From Neoarius graeffei (taxonomy: Eukaryota > Chordata > Actinopteri > Siluriformes > Ariidae): a stretch of 64,000 bases of DNA. Of the stretch, positions 32,253 to 43,054 are shown one piece after another. The position numbers and the translations under genes were made by a program. Each line of letters starts with the position of its first letter. Within the stretch, counting starts at the first letter, position 1. The stretch is from assembly GCF_027579695.1 (NCBI RefSeq), contig NC_083569.1, positions 76,681,149 through 76,745,148 on the forward strand, written 5' to 3'. Below the pieces are notes generated by a model. The model was not told the origin of the DNA and searched no databases. It was given only the letters and a program-made list of their open reading frames with translations.

Positions 32253-33771
32253 TTATGCAAATTTGTGCGCAGGAAAGGAGGCAACCCCTGGACCGTTAAC
32301 ACCAATGAACAGTAGGCTATTCAACGTGGAGACGTGCGTTCTGTTTCTTTCGTCCGTAAGGATGTGGTTCATCGCACTAAACCCACGCTCGCACTCAGCA
32401 GTTGACACAGGGAGCGTGGAGACCGTGGTGAGCACTTTTTTCAAAGTCTCCCGAGTTACATTTCAATTCGTGAAATTCTTTGAGGAGTGTGGGCATATTT
32501 GTGCCTGCCATAGCAAGGGTTTTATGAATTGTCAGAAGTTTGTCGTCCCCATATAGCATCCGTTCATCTTCATCGGAGGGCCAGTTTGACGGATTCAGCG
32601 CTGCCACAGCAGAAAAAATTCCCTTGTCATCGAGCCTGCTCTGAATGTTGTCTGCCAAGGAGATGAAAAAACGCTCACGAAAGGTCTCTGCCTTTTGTCG
32701 TTCTCCATCACTTGGCTGAGACACATTAACCCCCTTGAATGTTTGCATACTGCCCAATTCCTCCTTCAGACATCTTATATTCACTCCATCGACCTTCCTC
32801 ATAGACCTCAATGTCCGCACGGCAACGTCCACCTCAGTATTGGCAGTGACAGCTATGGCATCTCTTCTCTGAAGAAAGAGGGACAAGGCCTGAAGAGTTT
32901 CGAGTGCGTCTTTCACTAATGCCATCTCCACCACAAAAAGCCACTGTATCACCTTAGAATGAATTTCCTGACGTTTGGCCCTATCTTTGGAGGATCGTGA
33001 TTTGTCTTCGGCCAGTGCTGCAAAGAGTTTGACCAGGGCTTGGTAGCTTTCCCAAAGGGCCGTCACAGATGTGCACGATGAGGATAGCCAGCGCACGGCA
33101 AATACCTGTCCTATCCTGCGAGCTTGCATCTCCAAATTGGAGGCGGCAAGCTCTAGGTCTCGCATATTCTTTGGACTTTGAGAGAAAAAGGTGTACAGGG
33201 AGTCAGTGAACGTCTGAAAATGACTTGCATCTGTTATTTGTTTTACAGTGTCATGAACAGTTCAAGTTTGTGACTCATGCAGTGAATGACGATCAGGTTA
33301 GGGTTAATCTCCTCACGTAGGAGTGTGGCGACCCCTCTGTATCGGCCCAACATAGCGCCGGCCCCATCTGTCGCAAAACCAATTAGTCTGGAGCGCAACA
33401 TGTCTTTTGAGATGCCCTGCTTCTCAAGGCACTGTAGCAGACTGTTACATATCGCTGATCCAGTGCACGACTGTAATTCAGCAGGTTGAAAGAAAAAATT
33501 GCAACACTCCCTTTCAAAGGGAATTCTGATGTAAGTGATCAGACATGTTTTATTTGAAATGGTTGTGCTCTCATCAATGAGAATGCTGAACTTGGGTGAG
33601 TTTTTAATAAAGTCCACTAGAAGCACTGACATTTTCTCTGCAATAAACACCAGCATATTCCGGCATGCCTTGTCAGAATGCAGCGTGTTGCCAAGGTTAA
33701 CACCGTTGAGTTGTTGTAGTTCGACCAGGTGTGGCTGCATTTTGAACGAGAGGTCAGTGTAGCAGATCATG
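32253..33771 (-). pseudogene. hAT transposase 3' half, unit A copy
   Basis: In minus-strand order: LVELQQLNGVNLGNTLHS, then FSILIDESTTISNKTCLITY (first Asp), FATDGAGAMLGRYRG (second Asp) and CMSHKLELF. A frameshift near 33250 leads to KQITDASHFQTFTDSLYTFF in another frame, then MRDLELAASNLEMQARRIGQ. A one-base gain in an A6 run near 32436 precedes KKVLTTVSTLPVSTAECERG with the catalytic Glu and dimerisation motif. It resembles ZMYM/KIAA1586-like hAT proteins. Confidence 0.9.
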
Positions 33772-33798
33772 CACTGCAAAAAATGGCCTTTCAAAAAT
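33772..33798 (+). mobile_element. Orphan 27-bp left end of the CACTG-ended element (unit A)
   Basis: CACTGCAAAAAATGGCCTTT then CAAAAAT, identical to 36196-36222. The rest of the element is absent because the duplication breakpoint is in the adjoining SINE. Confidence 0.92.
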
Positions 33799-34151
33799 CT
33801 CTAGCCGCTTTATCCTGTTCTACAGGGTCGCAGGCAAGCTGGAGCCTATCCCAGCTGACTACGGGTGAAAGGCGGGGTACACCCTGAACAAGTCGCCAGG
33901 TCATCACATGGCTGACACATAGACACAGACAACCATTCACACTCACATTCACATCTACGGTCAATTTAGAGTCACCAGTTAACCTAACCTGCATGTCTTT
34001 GGACTGTGGGGGAAACCGGAGCACCCGGAGGAAACCCACGCGGACACGGGGAGAACATGCAAACTCCACACAGAAAGGCCCTCGCCGGCCACGGGGCTCG
34101 AACCCGGACCTTCTTGCTGTGAGGCGACAGCGCTAACCACCATACTGCCCC
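33799..34151 (-). mobile_element. Chimeric SINE at the duplication junction
   Basis: The left part has SINE 3 diagnostics (CCCTGAACAAG, CACATGGCTGAC, CACATCTACGG) and the SINE 3 left flank CCTTTCAAAAAT. The right end has the SINE 1 pattern CAGCGCTAACCACCATACTGCCCC and the SINE 1 right flank AGCTTTAGTCC. It therefore lacks matching target duplications of its own, as expected for a recombination product. Confidence 0.92.
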
Positions 34152-34676
34152 AGCTTTAGTCCTGTGTGTATTAAACTTTCAGACTTATGGACATACAACT
34201 TCTACATAAACATAATGACTGTCGCTGACAGCCAGGGTGCGATTTGTCAAAAAAACAGAAGGGGGGATGATTTTTTTTTCTTTTTTTATTTCAAATGAAT
34301 ATTAGATTTTTTAACTTGCCTAAATTGGGCCACAATATTACTTAGGGTTGTATCTGCAGCAACGTTTTACTTTTAATTTTCACCATATTGACTGCGATGC
34401 TATACGGAAAAAAAAAATGCAAAAAGTAGGCAGGCCCTTTTTCAGGTCCGTGTTTTAATCTATCCCAACGTGGCAAAACATTTTCATCTGAACTTCAATC
34501 AAACACTCAAAAATTATTTCCTCAATAGGCTAGCACAACGTGATGTCAACACTCAGGAACAGGTTTGACAAACTAGACTAAGCAAACAGTCTGCTCTGGT
34601 GACGAATTTGTGGTGGCTTTTTCGGTTTTCCTGTCGAGGCATTGTCTGCAGCATTTTGGCCCTCTTTTACCCACAT

Positions 34677-36195
34677 TTATGCAAATTTGTGCGCAGGAAA
34701 GGAGGCAACCCCTGGACCGTTAACACCAATGAACAGTAGGCTATTCAACGTGGAGACGTGCGTTCTGTTTCTTTCGTCCGTAAGGATGTGGTTCATCGCA
34801 CTAAACCCACGCTCGCACTCAGCAGTTGACACAGGGAGCGTGGAGACCGTGGTGAGCACTTTTTTCAAAGTCTCCTGAGTTACATTTCAATTCGTGAAAT
34901 TCTTTGAGGAGTGTGGGCATATTTGTGCCTGCTATAGCAAGGGTTTTATGAATTGTCAGAAGTTTGTCGTCCCCATATAGCATCCGTTCATCTTCATCGG
35001 AGGGCCAGTTTGACGGGTTCAGCGCTGCCGCTGCAGAAAAAATTCCCTCGTCATTGAGCCTGCTCTGAATGTTGTCTGCCAAGGAGATGAAAAAACGCTC
35101 ACGAAAGGTCTCTGCCTTTTGTCGTTCTCCGTCACTTAGCTGAGACACATTAACCCCCTTGAATGTTTGCATACTGCCCAATTCCTCCTTCAGACATCTT
35201 ATATTCACTCCATCGACCTTCCTCATAGACCTCACTGTCCGTACGGCAACATCCACCTCAGTATTGGCAGTGACAGCTATGGCATCTCTTCTCTGAAGAA
35301 AGAGGGACAAGGCCTGAAGAGTTTCGAGTGCGTCTTTCACTAATGCCATCTCCACCACAAAAAGCCACTGTATCACCTTAGAATGAATTTCCTGACGTTT
35401 GGCCCTATCTTTGGAGGATCGTGATTTGTCTTCGGCCAGTGCTGCAAAGAGTTTGACCAGGGCTTGGTAGCTTTCCCAAAGGGCCGTCACAGATGTGCAC
35501 GATGAGGATAGCCAGCGCACGTCAAATACCCGTCCTATCCTGCGAGCTTGCATCTCCAAATTGGAGGCGGCAAGCTCTAGGTCTCGCATATTCTTTGGAC
35601 TTTGAGAGAAAAAGGTGTACAGGGAGTCAGTGAACGTCTGAAAATGACTTGCATCTGTTATTTGTTTTACAGTGTCATGAACAGTTCAAGTTTGTGACTC
35701 ATGCAGTGAATGACGATCAGGTTAGGGTTAATCTCCTCACGTAGGAGTGTGGCGACCCCTCTGTATCGGCCCAACATAGCGCCGGCCCCATCTGTCGCAA
35801 AACCAATTAGTCTGGAGCGCAACATGTCTTTTGAGATGCCCTGCTTCTCAAGGCACTGTAGCAGACTGTTACATATCGCTGATCCAGTGCACGACTGTAA
35901 TTCAGCAGGTTGAAAGAAAAAATTGCAACACTCCCTTTCAAAGGGAATTCTGATGTAAGTGATCAGACATGTTTTATTTGAAATGGTTGTGCTCTCATCA
36001 ATGAGAATGCTGAACTTGGGTGAGTTTTTAATAAAGTCCACTAGAAGCACTGACATTTTCTCTGCAATAAACACCAGCATATTCCGGCATGCCTTGTCAG
36101 AATGCAGCGTGTTGCCAAGGTTAACACCGTTGAGTTGTTGTAGTTCGACCAGGTGTGGCTGCATTTTGAACGAGAGGTCAGTGTAGCAGATCATG
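34677..36195 (-). pseudogene. hAT transposase 3' half, unit B copy
   Basis: Same order and the same two frameshifts as unit A, so both mutations predate the duplication. Differences from A include RVFDVRW for QVFAVRW, TVRSM for TLRSM, SQLSDG for SQPSDG and LNDEGIFSAAAAL for LDDKGIFSAVAAL. Neither copy shows evidence of purifying selection that I can judge by eye. Confidence 0.9.
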
Positions 36196-36222
36196 CACTG
36201 CAAAAAATGGCCTTTCAAAAAT

Positions 36223-36580
36223 CTCTAGCCGCTTTATCCTGTTCTACAGGGTCGCAGGCAAGCTGGAGCCTATCCCAGCTGACTACGGGTGAAAGGCGGG
36301 GTACACCCTGAACAAGTCGCCAGGTCATCACATGGCTGACACATAGACACAGACAACCATTCACACTCACATTCACATCTACGGTCAATTTAGAGTCACC
36401 AGTTAACCTAACCTGCATGTCTTTGGACTGTGGGGGAACCGGAGCACCCGGAGGAAACCCACGCGGACACGGGGAGAACATGCAAACTCCACACAGAAAG
36501 GCCCTCGCTGGCCACGGGGCTCGAACCCGGACCTTCTTGCTGTGAGGCGACAGTGCTAACCACTACACCACTGTGCCGCC
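36223..36580 (-). mobile_element. SINE 3 (tail type 1), right partner of the duplication
   Basis: Perfect 12-bp duplication CCTTTCAAAAAT (36211-36222, 36581-36592). Same orientation as SINE 1, as required for unequal recombination between them. Carries CCCTGAACAAG and CACATGGCTG, shared with the chimeric SINE. Confidence 0.94.
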
Positions 36581-37487
36581 CCTTTCAAAAATAAGAAATA
36601 AAAGATTAAAACAAAGCATATTTGCTTGAATCAGGTGAAAAAAATCTGCCAATGGAACTAGTCAAATTTGACTTGGGAAGATTTCTTAAAGTAAGATGAA
36701 AAATCTAACCTGTTTTTAGATGAAATAATTCCAAAATAAGATTGGGGAACTTATTATGTGAGATCTGATTAACTCAAAATAATCAAAATAGTTATTATAA
36801 CAAGATCGTACCTCTTACATTTAGCCATTCAAGTCATTTTTATTTATTTCATTTTAAGGGTATTTCACTTAAATTCATGACAAAGTCTTAGCAGTAAAAA
36901 CTGAATTTAAGATAAATATACTAATATTAGGATTGTTAAATTCTACAACTAAGCATTGCTAGCTTAAAAGATTCTCCTTTTGTGACCTGTAATTAGTAAA
37001 ATACTCTAGATATGAGACCAGAGACTATCTTGAATCAAGTTGACGACACGTGTAGCATTGCGACAAGTTTATTTTTTTCCCATTTCAACATTCAAACATT
37101 AAAACATCTCTTAAGAATCCACTTCCCCAGGAACTCAGGCACCAAAAAAAAAAGTCTATGCATTTTGACTTACAGTGCTTACACAACGCCAAAGCAACAG
37201 TGCATTTTGGGGGCACTGACTATTCATGTGTACGAGGGGTTTACAAGATCAGGCACAAAAAAAACCCAAACAAAAAAAAAAAACACTGAACTTAACTCAC
37301 AGCATTCCAAAAAGACCTCACTAAAACGCCCTCCACTCACTCATAGCCTTTTTGAAGGCACTTGTCTGGTCTAGAGTATATGTCTTGAAATGTATGAATT
37401 GTAATGAAAGATTCAAAGATTTCAGTAAAGTTCATTAATTCCCAAAACAAGCATACTTTGGTTTTTTTTCTTGAAACAAGATGAACC

Positions 37488-37867
37488 GGGGCGGCACGGT
37501 GGTATAGTGGTTAGCGCTGTCGCCTCACAGCAAGAAGGTCCTGGGTTCGAGCCCCGGGGCCGGCGAGGGCCTTTCTGTGTGGAGTTTGCATGTTCTCCCC
37601 GTGTCCGCGTGGGTTTCCTCCGGGTGCTCCGGTTTCCCCCACAGTCCAAAGACATGCAGGTTAGGTTAACTGGTGACTCTAAATTGACCGTAGGTGTGAA
37701 TGTGAGTGTGGATGGTTGTCTGTGTCTATGTGTCAGCCCTGTGATGACCTGGCGACTTGTCCAGGGTGTACCCCGCCTTTCGCCCGTAGTCAGCTGGGAT
37801 AGGCTCCAGCTTGCCTGCGACCCTGTAGAACAGGATAAAGCGGTTAGAGATAATGAGATGAGATGAG
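37488..37867 (+). mobile_element. tRNA-headed SINE (tail type 1) inside the CACTG-ended element
   Basis: Perfect 10-bp duplication AAGATGAACC (37478-37487, 37868-37877). Near-consensus head and GAGATGAGATGAG tail. Confidence 0.94.
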
Positions 37868-38129
37868 AAGATGAACCGCATTTGACAAATGTCCAAAATG
37901 TACTTACTTGTTTTAAAAAAAAACTTGTTTTATTTTCAAAGGTGCTCCAAATAAGACTTTAAGACATTTTGTCTATACAAGATTTTCAAGATGGACTGTC
38001 TAAAAACTAGCCTTGCTAGCTAAATGAGGTTTTGCTTGTTGGGCAATGATGTCTTATAATAAGGGTGGCTAGATGTTTTGACTTGAAAATAGACAAATAA
38101 ACTTCCTAAGATTTTTATTTTTTGCAGTG

Positions 38130-38737
38130 TATAAGCTGTGCGAAAGCAGTACTCTGTAGTTTTTAAACACTGTTCATGATGCTTTCGCCACAGAGCTGCA
38201 CTGTTCTCAGCTGCCTTCTCAATTGCGGTCTCTTGTCTTTTTTGTAAAATTTCAATGCATTTGATGTGGCTCTGACACTTTCCGTGCTTGCTAATCTTGT
38301 CATTTAATTTCTTTGCGGTTTTGGCTTTTATGCCATTAATGAAGGCAGAGTCGATATGAAGTCTGTCCTGTGTATGCAGCCCTAAATCTTTTACGTTGGA
38401 ACAAGGTTGGCACTTGACTGACCCGTCTGTGCTGACAGCAAGCCACTCACGACCCTCTCTCCATTTAGCAAAGCGCGCCGACTCAAGGCACCCTCCTACC
38501 ACGTGTCTCAGATGAGTCGCTAGCAAGTAGGTCTACCTCGGAGTTTCTTTCTTCATCGTGAGGCTGGGAGTCGACCTGTCCATGAGCGCTAACCTGCATC
38601 GCAACATCATTTCTTGCGCTATCACTCTCAGATGTTAATCTAGTTGTTTTATTTGCGGGCCCTGTAAAATATGACGATATGCTGCTCTGAATGCGTTTCA
38701 TTTTCTCGGCCCTGTTTTCACTACCGCTCTTGGCCAA
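38130..38737 (-). pseudogene. hAT transposase N-terminal part with TTF-type zinc finger
   Basis: Starts MAKSGSENRAEKMKRIQSSI, then a Ser-rich segment; a frame change near 38520 leads to REWLAVSTDGSVKCQPCSNV, a TTF/hAT finger pattern, and KTAKKLNDKISKHGKCQSHI. It runs to FRTAY, where the CACTG-ended element is inserted. Together with the unit B half it accounts for a full-length hAT protein, broken at three or more sites. Confidence 0.85.
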
Positions 38738-39527
38738 GTTCCTATGCTAAAATGTTAGTGTTTATATTGTGTCCGGTGACGTTCAGAAACATTAAGTGTA
38801 GATGCGCCATCTGTCAGTAGCCTACTCTGATGTATGGGCTGCATGTTTGAAGATCGTTAGATTTTAAGTAGCATCAGTTAAGTTGCATTCATCGCTATCA
38901 AGGGGGGATAGTCCGTGTCCCCACCGGAGATAAAAATAATTTAGCAGAGGTAGGGATAGGAAAACCAGAAGGAGAGAAATCCCTCCCATCCCCCCCTACA
39001 AATCGCACCCTGCTGACAGCATTGTTTTGTGCTCAAGATGCAATGTTTATCTGTGGAGCATCATCTGCTTTGCAATGTTCTTTTTCTATCCATGGCGTAA
39101 TAGTTATGTATAGTTAATACTTAAGTATCAAGTTGTCTTCATATGGACTCTTTTATAGAACGCATGAAAAAAATGACAGCCTCTTAAAAAAAACTTTTTG
39201 CAACTCTGGAAAGTTTCTTTTCTAAATCTTTGACTGGTAGACAGAATCCTATATCATAAAAATATGGGCATTTCTATCTATGTTTTTAAGCATATAAAAT
39301 ATGACGTCAAAAATGGGCCTTGAAAACGAGGCTAGAATTGATTTTGATGCACTGGTCATAAAGTTTACAATCATTGTTAACACCACGAAAGGGTTTCAAG
39401 TGGAACTGGTACATCATGTGAAAGATCATATGACTAGCAATGATCTAAAACTGAAATGTAATCTGTATATACTGGGTATTTTCTTCTATAGAATTGAAAT
39501 TTATTTACTCTTTTTGAGAGTAATGAC

Positions 39528-39890
39528 GGGCGGCACGGTGGTGTAGTGGTTAGCGCTGTCGCCTCACAGCAAGAAGGTCCGGGTTCGAGCCCCATGGCCG
39601 GCGAGGGCCTTTCTGTGCGGAGTTTGCATGTTCTCCCCGTGTCCACGTGGGTTTCCTCCGGGTGCTTCGGTTTCCTCCACAGTCCAAAGACATGCAGGTT
39701 AGGTTAACTGGTGACTCTAAATTGAGCGTGGGTGTGAATGGTTGTCTGTGTCTATGTGTCAGCCCTGTGATGACCTGGTGACTTGTCCAGGGTGTACCCC
39801 GCCTTTCGCCCGTAGTCAGCTGGGATAGGCTCCAGCTTGCCTGCGACCCTGTAGAACAGGATAAAGCAGCTAGAGATAATGAGATGAGAT
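39528..39890 (+). mobile_element. tRNA-headed SINE (tail type 1)
   Basis: Perfect 12-bp duplication GAGAGTAATGAC (39516-39527, 39891-39902). Sits exactly between the two copies of the direct repeat. Lacks one TGTGAATG repeat present in other copies. Confidence 0.93.
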
Positions 39891-39973
39891 GAGAGTAATG
39901 ACCTTTCCTAGCATTCAGAAGTTAAGGCTATGTTTTTAAGCATATAAAATATGAGATCAAAATCAGACAAGAA

Positions 39974-40346
39974 AGAAAGCACAACTTTATTCATCACACA
40001 CTTGTGAAATTTCCTCTCTGCATTTAACCCATCTGAAGCAGTGAGCACACGCATGCACGCACACACACATACCCAGAGCAGTGGGCAACCATGCTAACAG
40101 CACCCAGGGTGCAGTTGGGAGTTAGGTGCCTCGCACAAGTGCACCTCAGCCCAAGGCCGTCCCATATTAACCTAACCGCATGTCTTTGGACTGTGGGGCA
40201 AACCGGAGCACCCGGAGGAAACCCACGCAGACACGGGGAGAACATGCAAACTCCGCACAGAAAGGCCTCCACCGGCCACTGGGCTCCAACCCAGAACCTT
40301 CTTGCTGTGAAGCGACCGTGCTAACCACTACACCACCGTGCTGCCC
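39974..40346 (-). mobile_element. tRNA-headed SINE with tail type 2
   Basis: The right side has the shared head (complement of TAGTGGTTAGCACGGT and the AACCCAGAACC B box). The left side instead has CATTTAACCCATCTGAAGCA, CCCAGAGCAGTGGGC and GAAATTTCCTCTCTG. The same tail occurs at 47020-47305 and 62228-62655. So one SINE head is joined to two unrelated tails. Confidence 0.85.
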
Positions 40347-40590
40347 AAATGAGGGTAAAAGATTTTTTATGGCTTTGCTCTTCACAGGGACACCTAGAAT
40401 TGACTTTGATGCACTGGTCATAACGTTTACAACCATTGTTAACACCACAAAAGGGTTTCAGATGGAATTGGTACATCATGTGAAAGACTATGTGACCTAG
40501 CAATGATCTAAAACTGGAATGTAATCCGTATATACTGGGTATTTCTTCTATAGAGTTGTAATTTATTTACGCTTTTTGAAAGTAATGACC

Positions 40591-41202
40591 ATTCCTAACA
40601 TTAAAAAGTTGATTATTGGTAGAACTAGTGCATCACGTAACACATCTAGTTATAGACTATTGAAATATCAGTTCTTATTTATTTTTACACAGATAACACT
40701 GATCTGATTCTGTTTACCCACGCCACCTTTAACTCCTCCATTTTATGTTACATTGGTGCATATGTTGGTTGTAGATTTGTTGCAGCTACAAAGTCTAGTG
40801 CACACGAGTTTTTGACTTGCAACATTTGCATCACTGTGTTGTACAATCAGTCTTGTAATTGCAGAAGGTCATTAAGGCATGCCTTGGGAATTGGATCTAT
40901 TGCCATTAGATATCAGCACCAGGCAGTCGTCTTTGATTATCCATCCCGACTCTTCTGCTTTGGGTAAGACTGGCCTTGCAAAGCAAGCTTGATGCCATGT
41001 CATAGCTCATTATGTGCTCTCATTACATGATGCTTCAAAGCATTGCTGGTAGGTGGAAGTTTGTCTGAGGATGTGGCTTTAGCAATTAAGATAAAGTGAG
41101 CCATATCAGTTGACTCTACTTCTGCATTCTCAGAAAATAAAGTTCATTATTGTGCCTTTATGGGTGCATTGGCTTGTCACTGGGGCAGTACTCTCGAAGG
41201 TA
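40591..41202 (+). other. intergenic, nothing recognised
   Basis: No ends, motifs or coding remnants seen between the SINE cluster and the next hAT. Confidence 0.5.
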
Positions 41203-41642
41203 CTTATTTGCAGAGGTGGACAGTAACAAAGTGCATTTACTTGAGTACTGTACTTAAGTACACTTTTTGAGTATCCGTACTTTACTTGAGTATTTTTTTT
41301 TTGGAAACTTATGACTTTTGAAAGACAAATATCATACTTTTCACTCCACTACATTTCTATCAAGGTCCTTGTTACTCGTTACTATGGAGCAGCTTTGAAA
41401 GTGGATTTTTTTCTTTTCTTTTCTAAAACGTGATCGTTTTTTTTTTTTTTTTGTAGGTGACACTGAGACAGCCGATCAGTAATCACTAGGGTCACGTCAC
41501 ATCCATGGACTGTATACAATCAAGATCAGTGATTTTTATGCAGCATTATTTAACACAATCAGTTGATGGCAAAATGGAATGCACACACCCATGGCTATAG
41601 CTAGAACCCATATTTCAGTTTTCTGAAAGGATAAAAGGTTTG

Positions 41643-41732
41643 TTTCATTTTAAATGTTTGCTTTGTTTGCCTAAAACGGAGCACATCACGGCCTACAAAA
41701 ACTCGCCGTCCAACCTGCGGAAGCATACTGAG
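41643..41732 (+). pseudogene. BED-type zinc finger exon remnant of a hAT transposase
   Basis: Reads FHFKCLLCLPKTEHITAYKN and SPSNLRKHTE: CxxC and a distal His, with the SPSNLRKH motif typical of BED fingers in hAT transposases. A donor GTATGT follows at 41733. The rest of the protein is deleted. Confidence 0.8.
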
Positions 41733-42252
41733 GTATGTAAACATTTTATTCCAAGAGAAAGCTTGTAATGAAGTTGTCTGTGCTTTTAGAGCTAGCGATA
41801 ACGCTGCAATAGCTGTGCAGTCTGGTTAGTCAAATGACTTTCTATGGATTTTCCCACCAAGTTGCCATCACCTTGTCCACGGCTAACGTTAACACAAAGC
41901 TAGTTAACTTGGACACTGTTAGTTAGCATGTAAAAACCGAGTTAAGCTAAGATGAAGAATGTTAACTTATCTGAAGTCCTTTCAGAAATAGGTTTTAGCA
42001 TAATCTTACCAAATAAACAGAATGTAGAAATCTTTCTTTTCTAGCAGCATTAGCTACCCAATATGATTTTGAGTTGAAAAGCGTTTGCTAGCATATCAGG
42101 TGGAGCTTCACTGACTAGCTAGCTTAACGTTAAACCACCATGATGCACAACATGCGTTCATTTCATAAATCCAGTCGGTTGCTTCAGAGGCATTAGGTTT
42201 TATAAGCGTTGTGGCAATAATACAACAATGCATTGACAGAAAATATACTTAA

Positions 42253-42899
42253 AGTGCCATTCCACCATTGGATGTATTCTTTGGCATAAAATACAATATA
42301 TTTTATGACAACATGACTAGACAGAGAAATCTTTTAGCTTCAAAATGATATATCAAACATAATATTTTGACAACGACAAGTATATTAATTTTGCGACCAA
42401 AGTCACCTACCCTTTTAATTTCCGCGCGGTAGTGAAACGTGATGTCATCGGCAGGTTCCCCTTCTTGTGTACCACGTGTCAGTCTATTTTTAGACCAGGA
42501 AACCCCCAAAGTGAGAGAGTCATTTCTCCTCGTATATGGGGGCCAAAAAAATTGCGAAAAATTTTGAGTTAATCTTTCAGTTAGCTAGATTTATTGGTAT
42601 TAGCTAGATTTATTGGTATTATTTTTATCGCGTTCTATCCGCCATTGCTGATAATATGTGCCACGTCACACGTCACGTGGTACACAAGAAGGGGAACCTG
42701 CCGATGACATCATGTGCGGAAATTAAAAGGGTAGGTGACTTTGGTCGCAAAATTAATATACTTGTCGTTGTCAAAAAATTATGTTTGATATATCATTTTG
42801 AAGCTAAAAGATTTCTCTATCTAGTGATACCATTTATATATGTTGTCAAAATATATTGTATTTTATGCCAAAGAATACATCCAATGGTGGAATGGCACT
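42253..42899. mobile_element. Foldback element with ~228-bp inverted arms
   Basis: Left arm 42253-42480 and right arm about 42670-42899 are near-perfect complements, from AGTGCCATTCCACCATTGGA to the ACACAAGAAGGGGAACCTGC region. Flanks TTAA (42249-42252) and TCAA (42900-42903) suggest a TTAA target site. The ~190-bp spacer has no coding capacity. Transcripts would form a long hairpin. Confidence 0.9.
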
Positions 42900-43054
42900 T
42901 CAAGTATTTTTAAAAGCATGTACTTCAGTACTTTAACTTAAGTAAAAATTTGACTGGACAACTTTCACTTGTATCGGCGTAACATTTGACCAGCGGGATC
43001 TGTACTTTGACTTAAGTAATGAAGTTGAGTACTTTGTCCACCTCTGCTTATTTG

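Larger units (their letters stand above)
31730..34151. repeat. Tandem duplication, unit A (2.42 kb)
   Basis: Starts AGCTTTAGTCCTGTGTG and recurs at 34152 with a period of 2422-2424 bp. The unit contains 80 bp of flank, the hAT left end, the 3' half of its transposase, the first 27 bp of a CACTG-ended element and a SINE. The 183-codon internal open frames are identical in both units, and the 256-codon frames differ at 8 residues. Confidence 0.95.
34152..36580. repeat. Tandem duplication, unit B
   Basis: Second copy of the 2.42-kb unit, in direct orientation and directly abutting unit A. It is continuous to the right with the rest of the CACTG-ended element and the 5' half of the hAT, so B is in the ancestral context and A is the added copy. 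Confidence 0.95.
36196..38129. mobile_element. CACTG-ended non-autonomous DNA transposon (CACTA/EnSpm-like) in the hAT
   Basis: Ends CACTGCAAAAAAT and ATTTTTTGCAGTG are inverted repeats. Removing it rejoins the hAT frame: FRTAY on the right with MICYTDLSFK on the left. It contains two SINEs (36223-36580, 37488-37867) and no transposase. A clean 3-bp target duplication is not visible. The superfamily call rests on the terminal CACTG and is from memory of zebrafish EnSpm elements. Confidence 0.8.
31811..39012 (-). mobile_element. Large hAT transposon with internal duplication and nested elements
   Basis: The right end CAAATCGCACCCTG and the left end CAGGGTGCGATTTG are inverted. Perfect 8-bp duplications CTGACAGC lie at 31803-31810, 34225-34232 and 39013-39020. 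The ancestral element runs 34233-39012; the outer left end at 31811 is the duplicated copy. On the minus strand it encodes an N-terminal low-complexity segment and TTF-type finger (38737-38130), is interrupted by a CACTG-ended element (36196-38129), then resumes with the RNase H-like domain and hAT dimerisation domain. Frameshifts make it inactive. Confidence 0.93.
39276..40590 (+). repeat. Diverged direct repeat, two copies, each hosting a SINE
   Basis: Copy 1 (39276-39527) has TATGTTTTTAAGCATATAAA and, later, TTTTGATGCACTGGTCATAA. Copy 2 has the same two blocks at about 39930 and 40402, separated by an extra SINE, and ends near 40590. Both copies end in AAAGTAATGAC or GAGTAATGAC. About 85-90% similar by eye; function unknown. 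No transposase or protein domain is recognised. Confidence 0.75.
41211..43046 (+). mobile_element. hAT element with BED-finger exon remnant and nested foldback
   Basis: Ends CAGAGGTGGACAGTAAC and TACTTTGTCCACCTCTG, flanked by a perfect 8-bp duplication CTTATTTG (41203-41210, 43047-43054). Plus-strand codons ending at 41732 encode a BED-finger segment followed by GTATGT. A 647-bp foldback element (42253-42899) lies near the right end. The catalytic domain is absent. Confidence 0.92.

Noticed and set aside
37471-37866. 131-codon open frame, repeated with near-identical protein ([20 protein letters not shown]) at many sites
   Set aside because: It lies wholly inside the tRNA-headed SINE, and every SINE copy opens the same frame by chance. 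Not a gene family.
31811-39012. Domesticated hAT-derived host gene (ZMYM/KIAA1586-like)
   Set aside because: Intact inverted ends, an 8-bp target duplication and several frameshifts shared by both duplicated copies mark it as a dead transposon, not a host gene.
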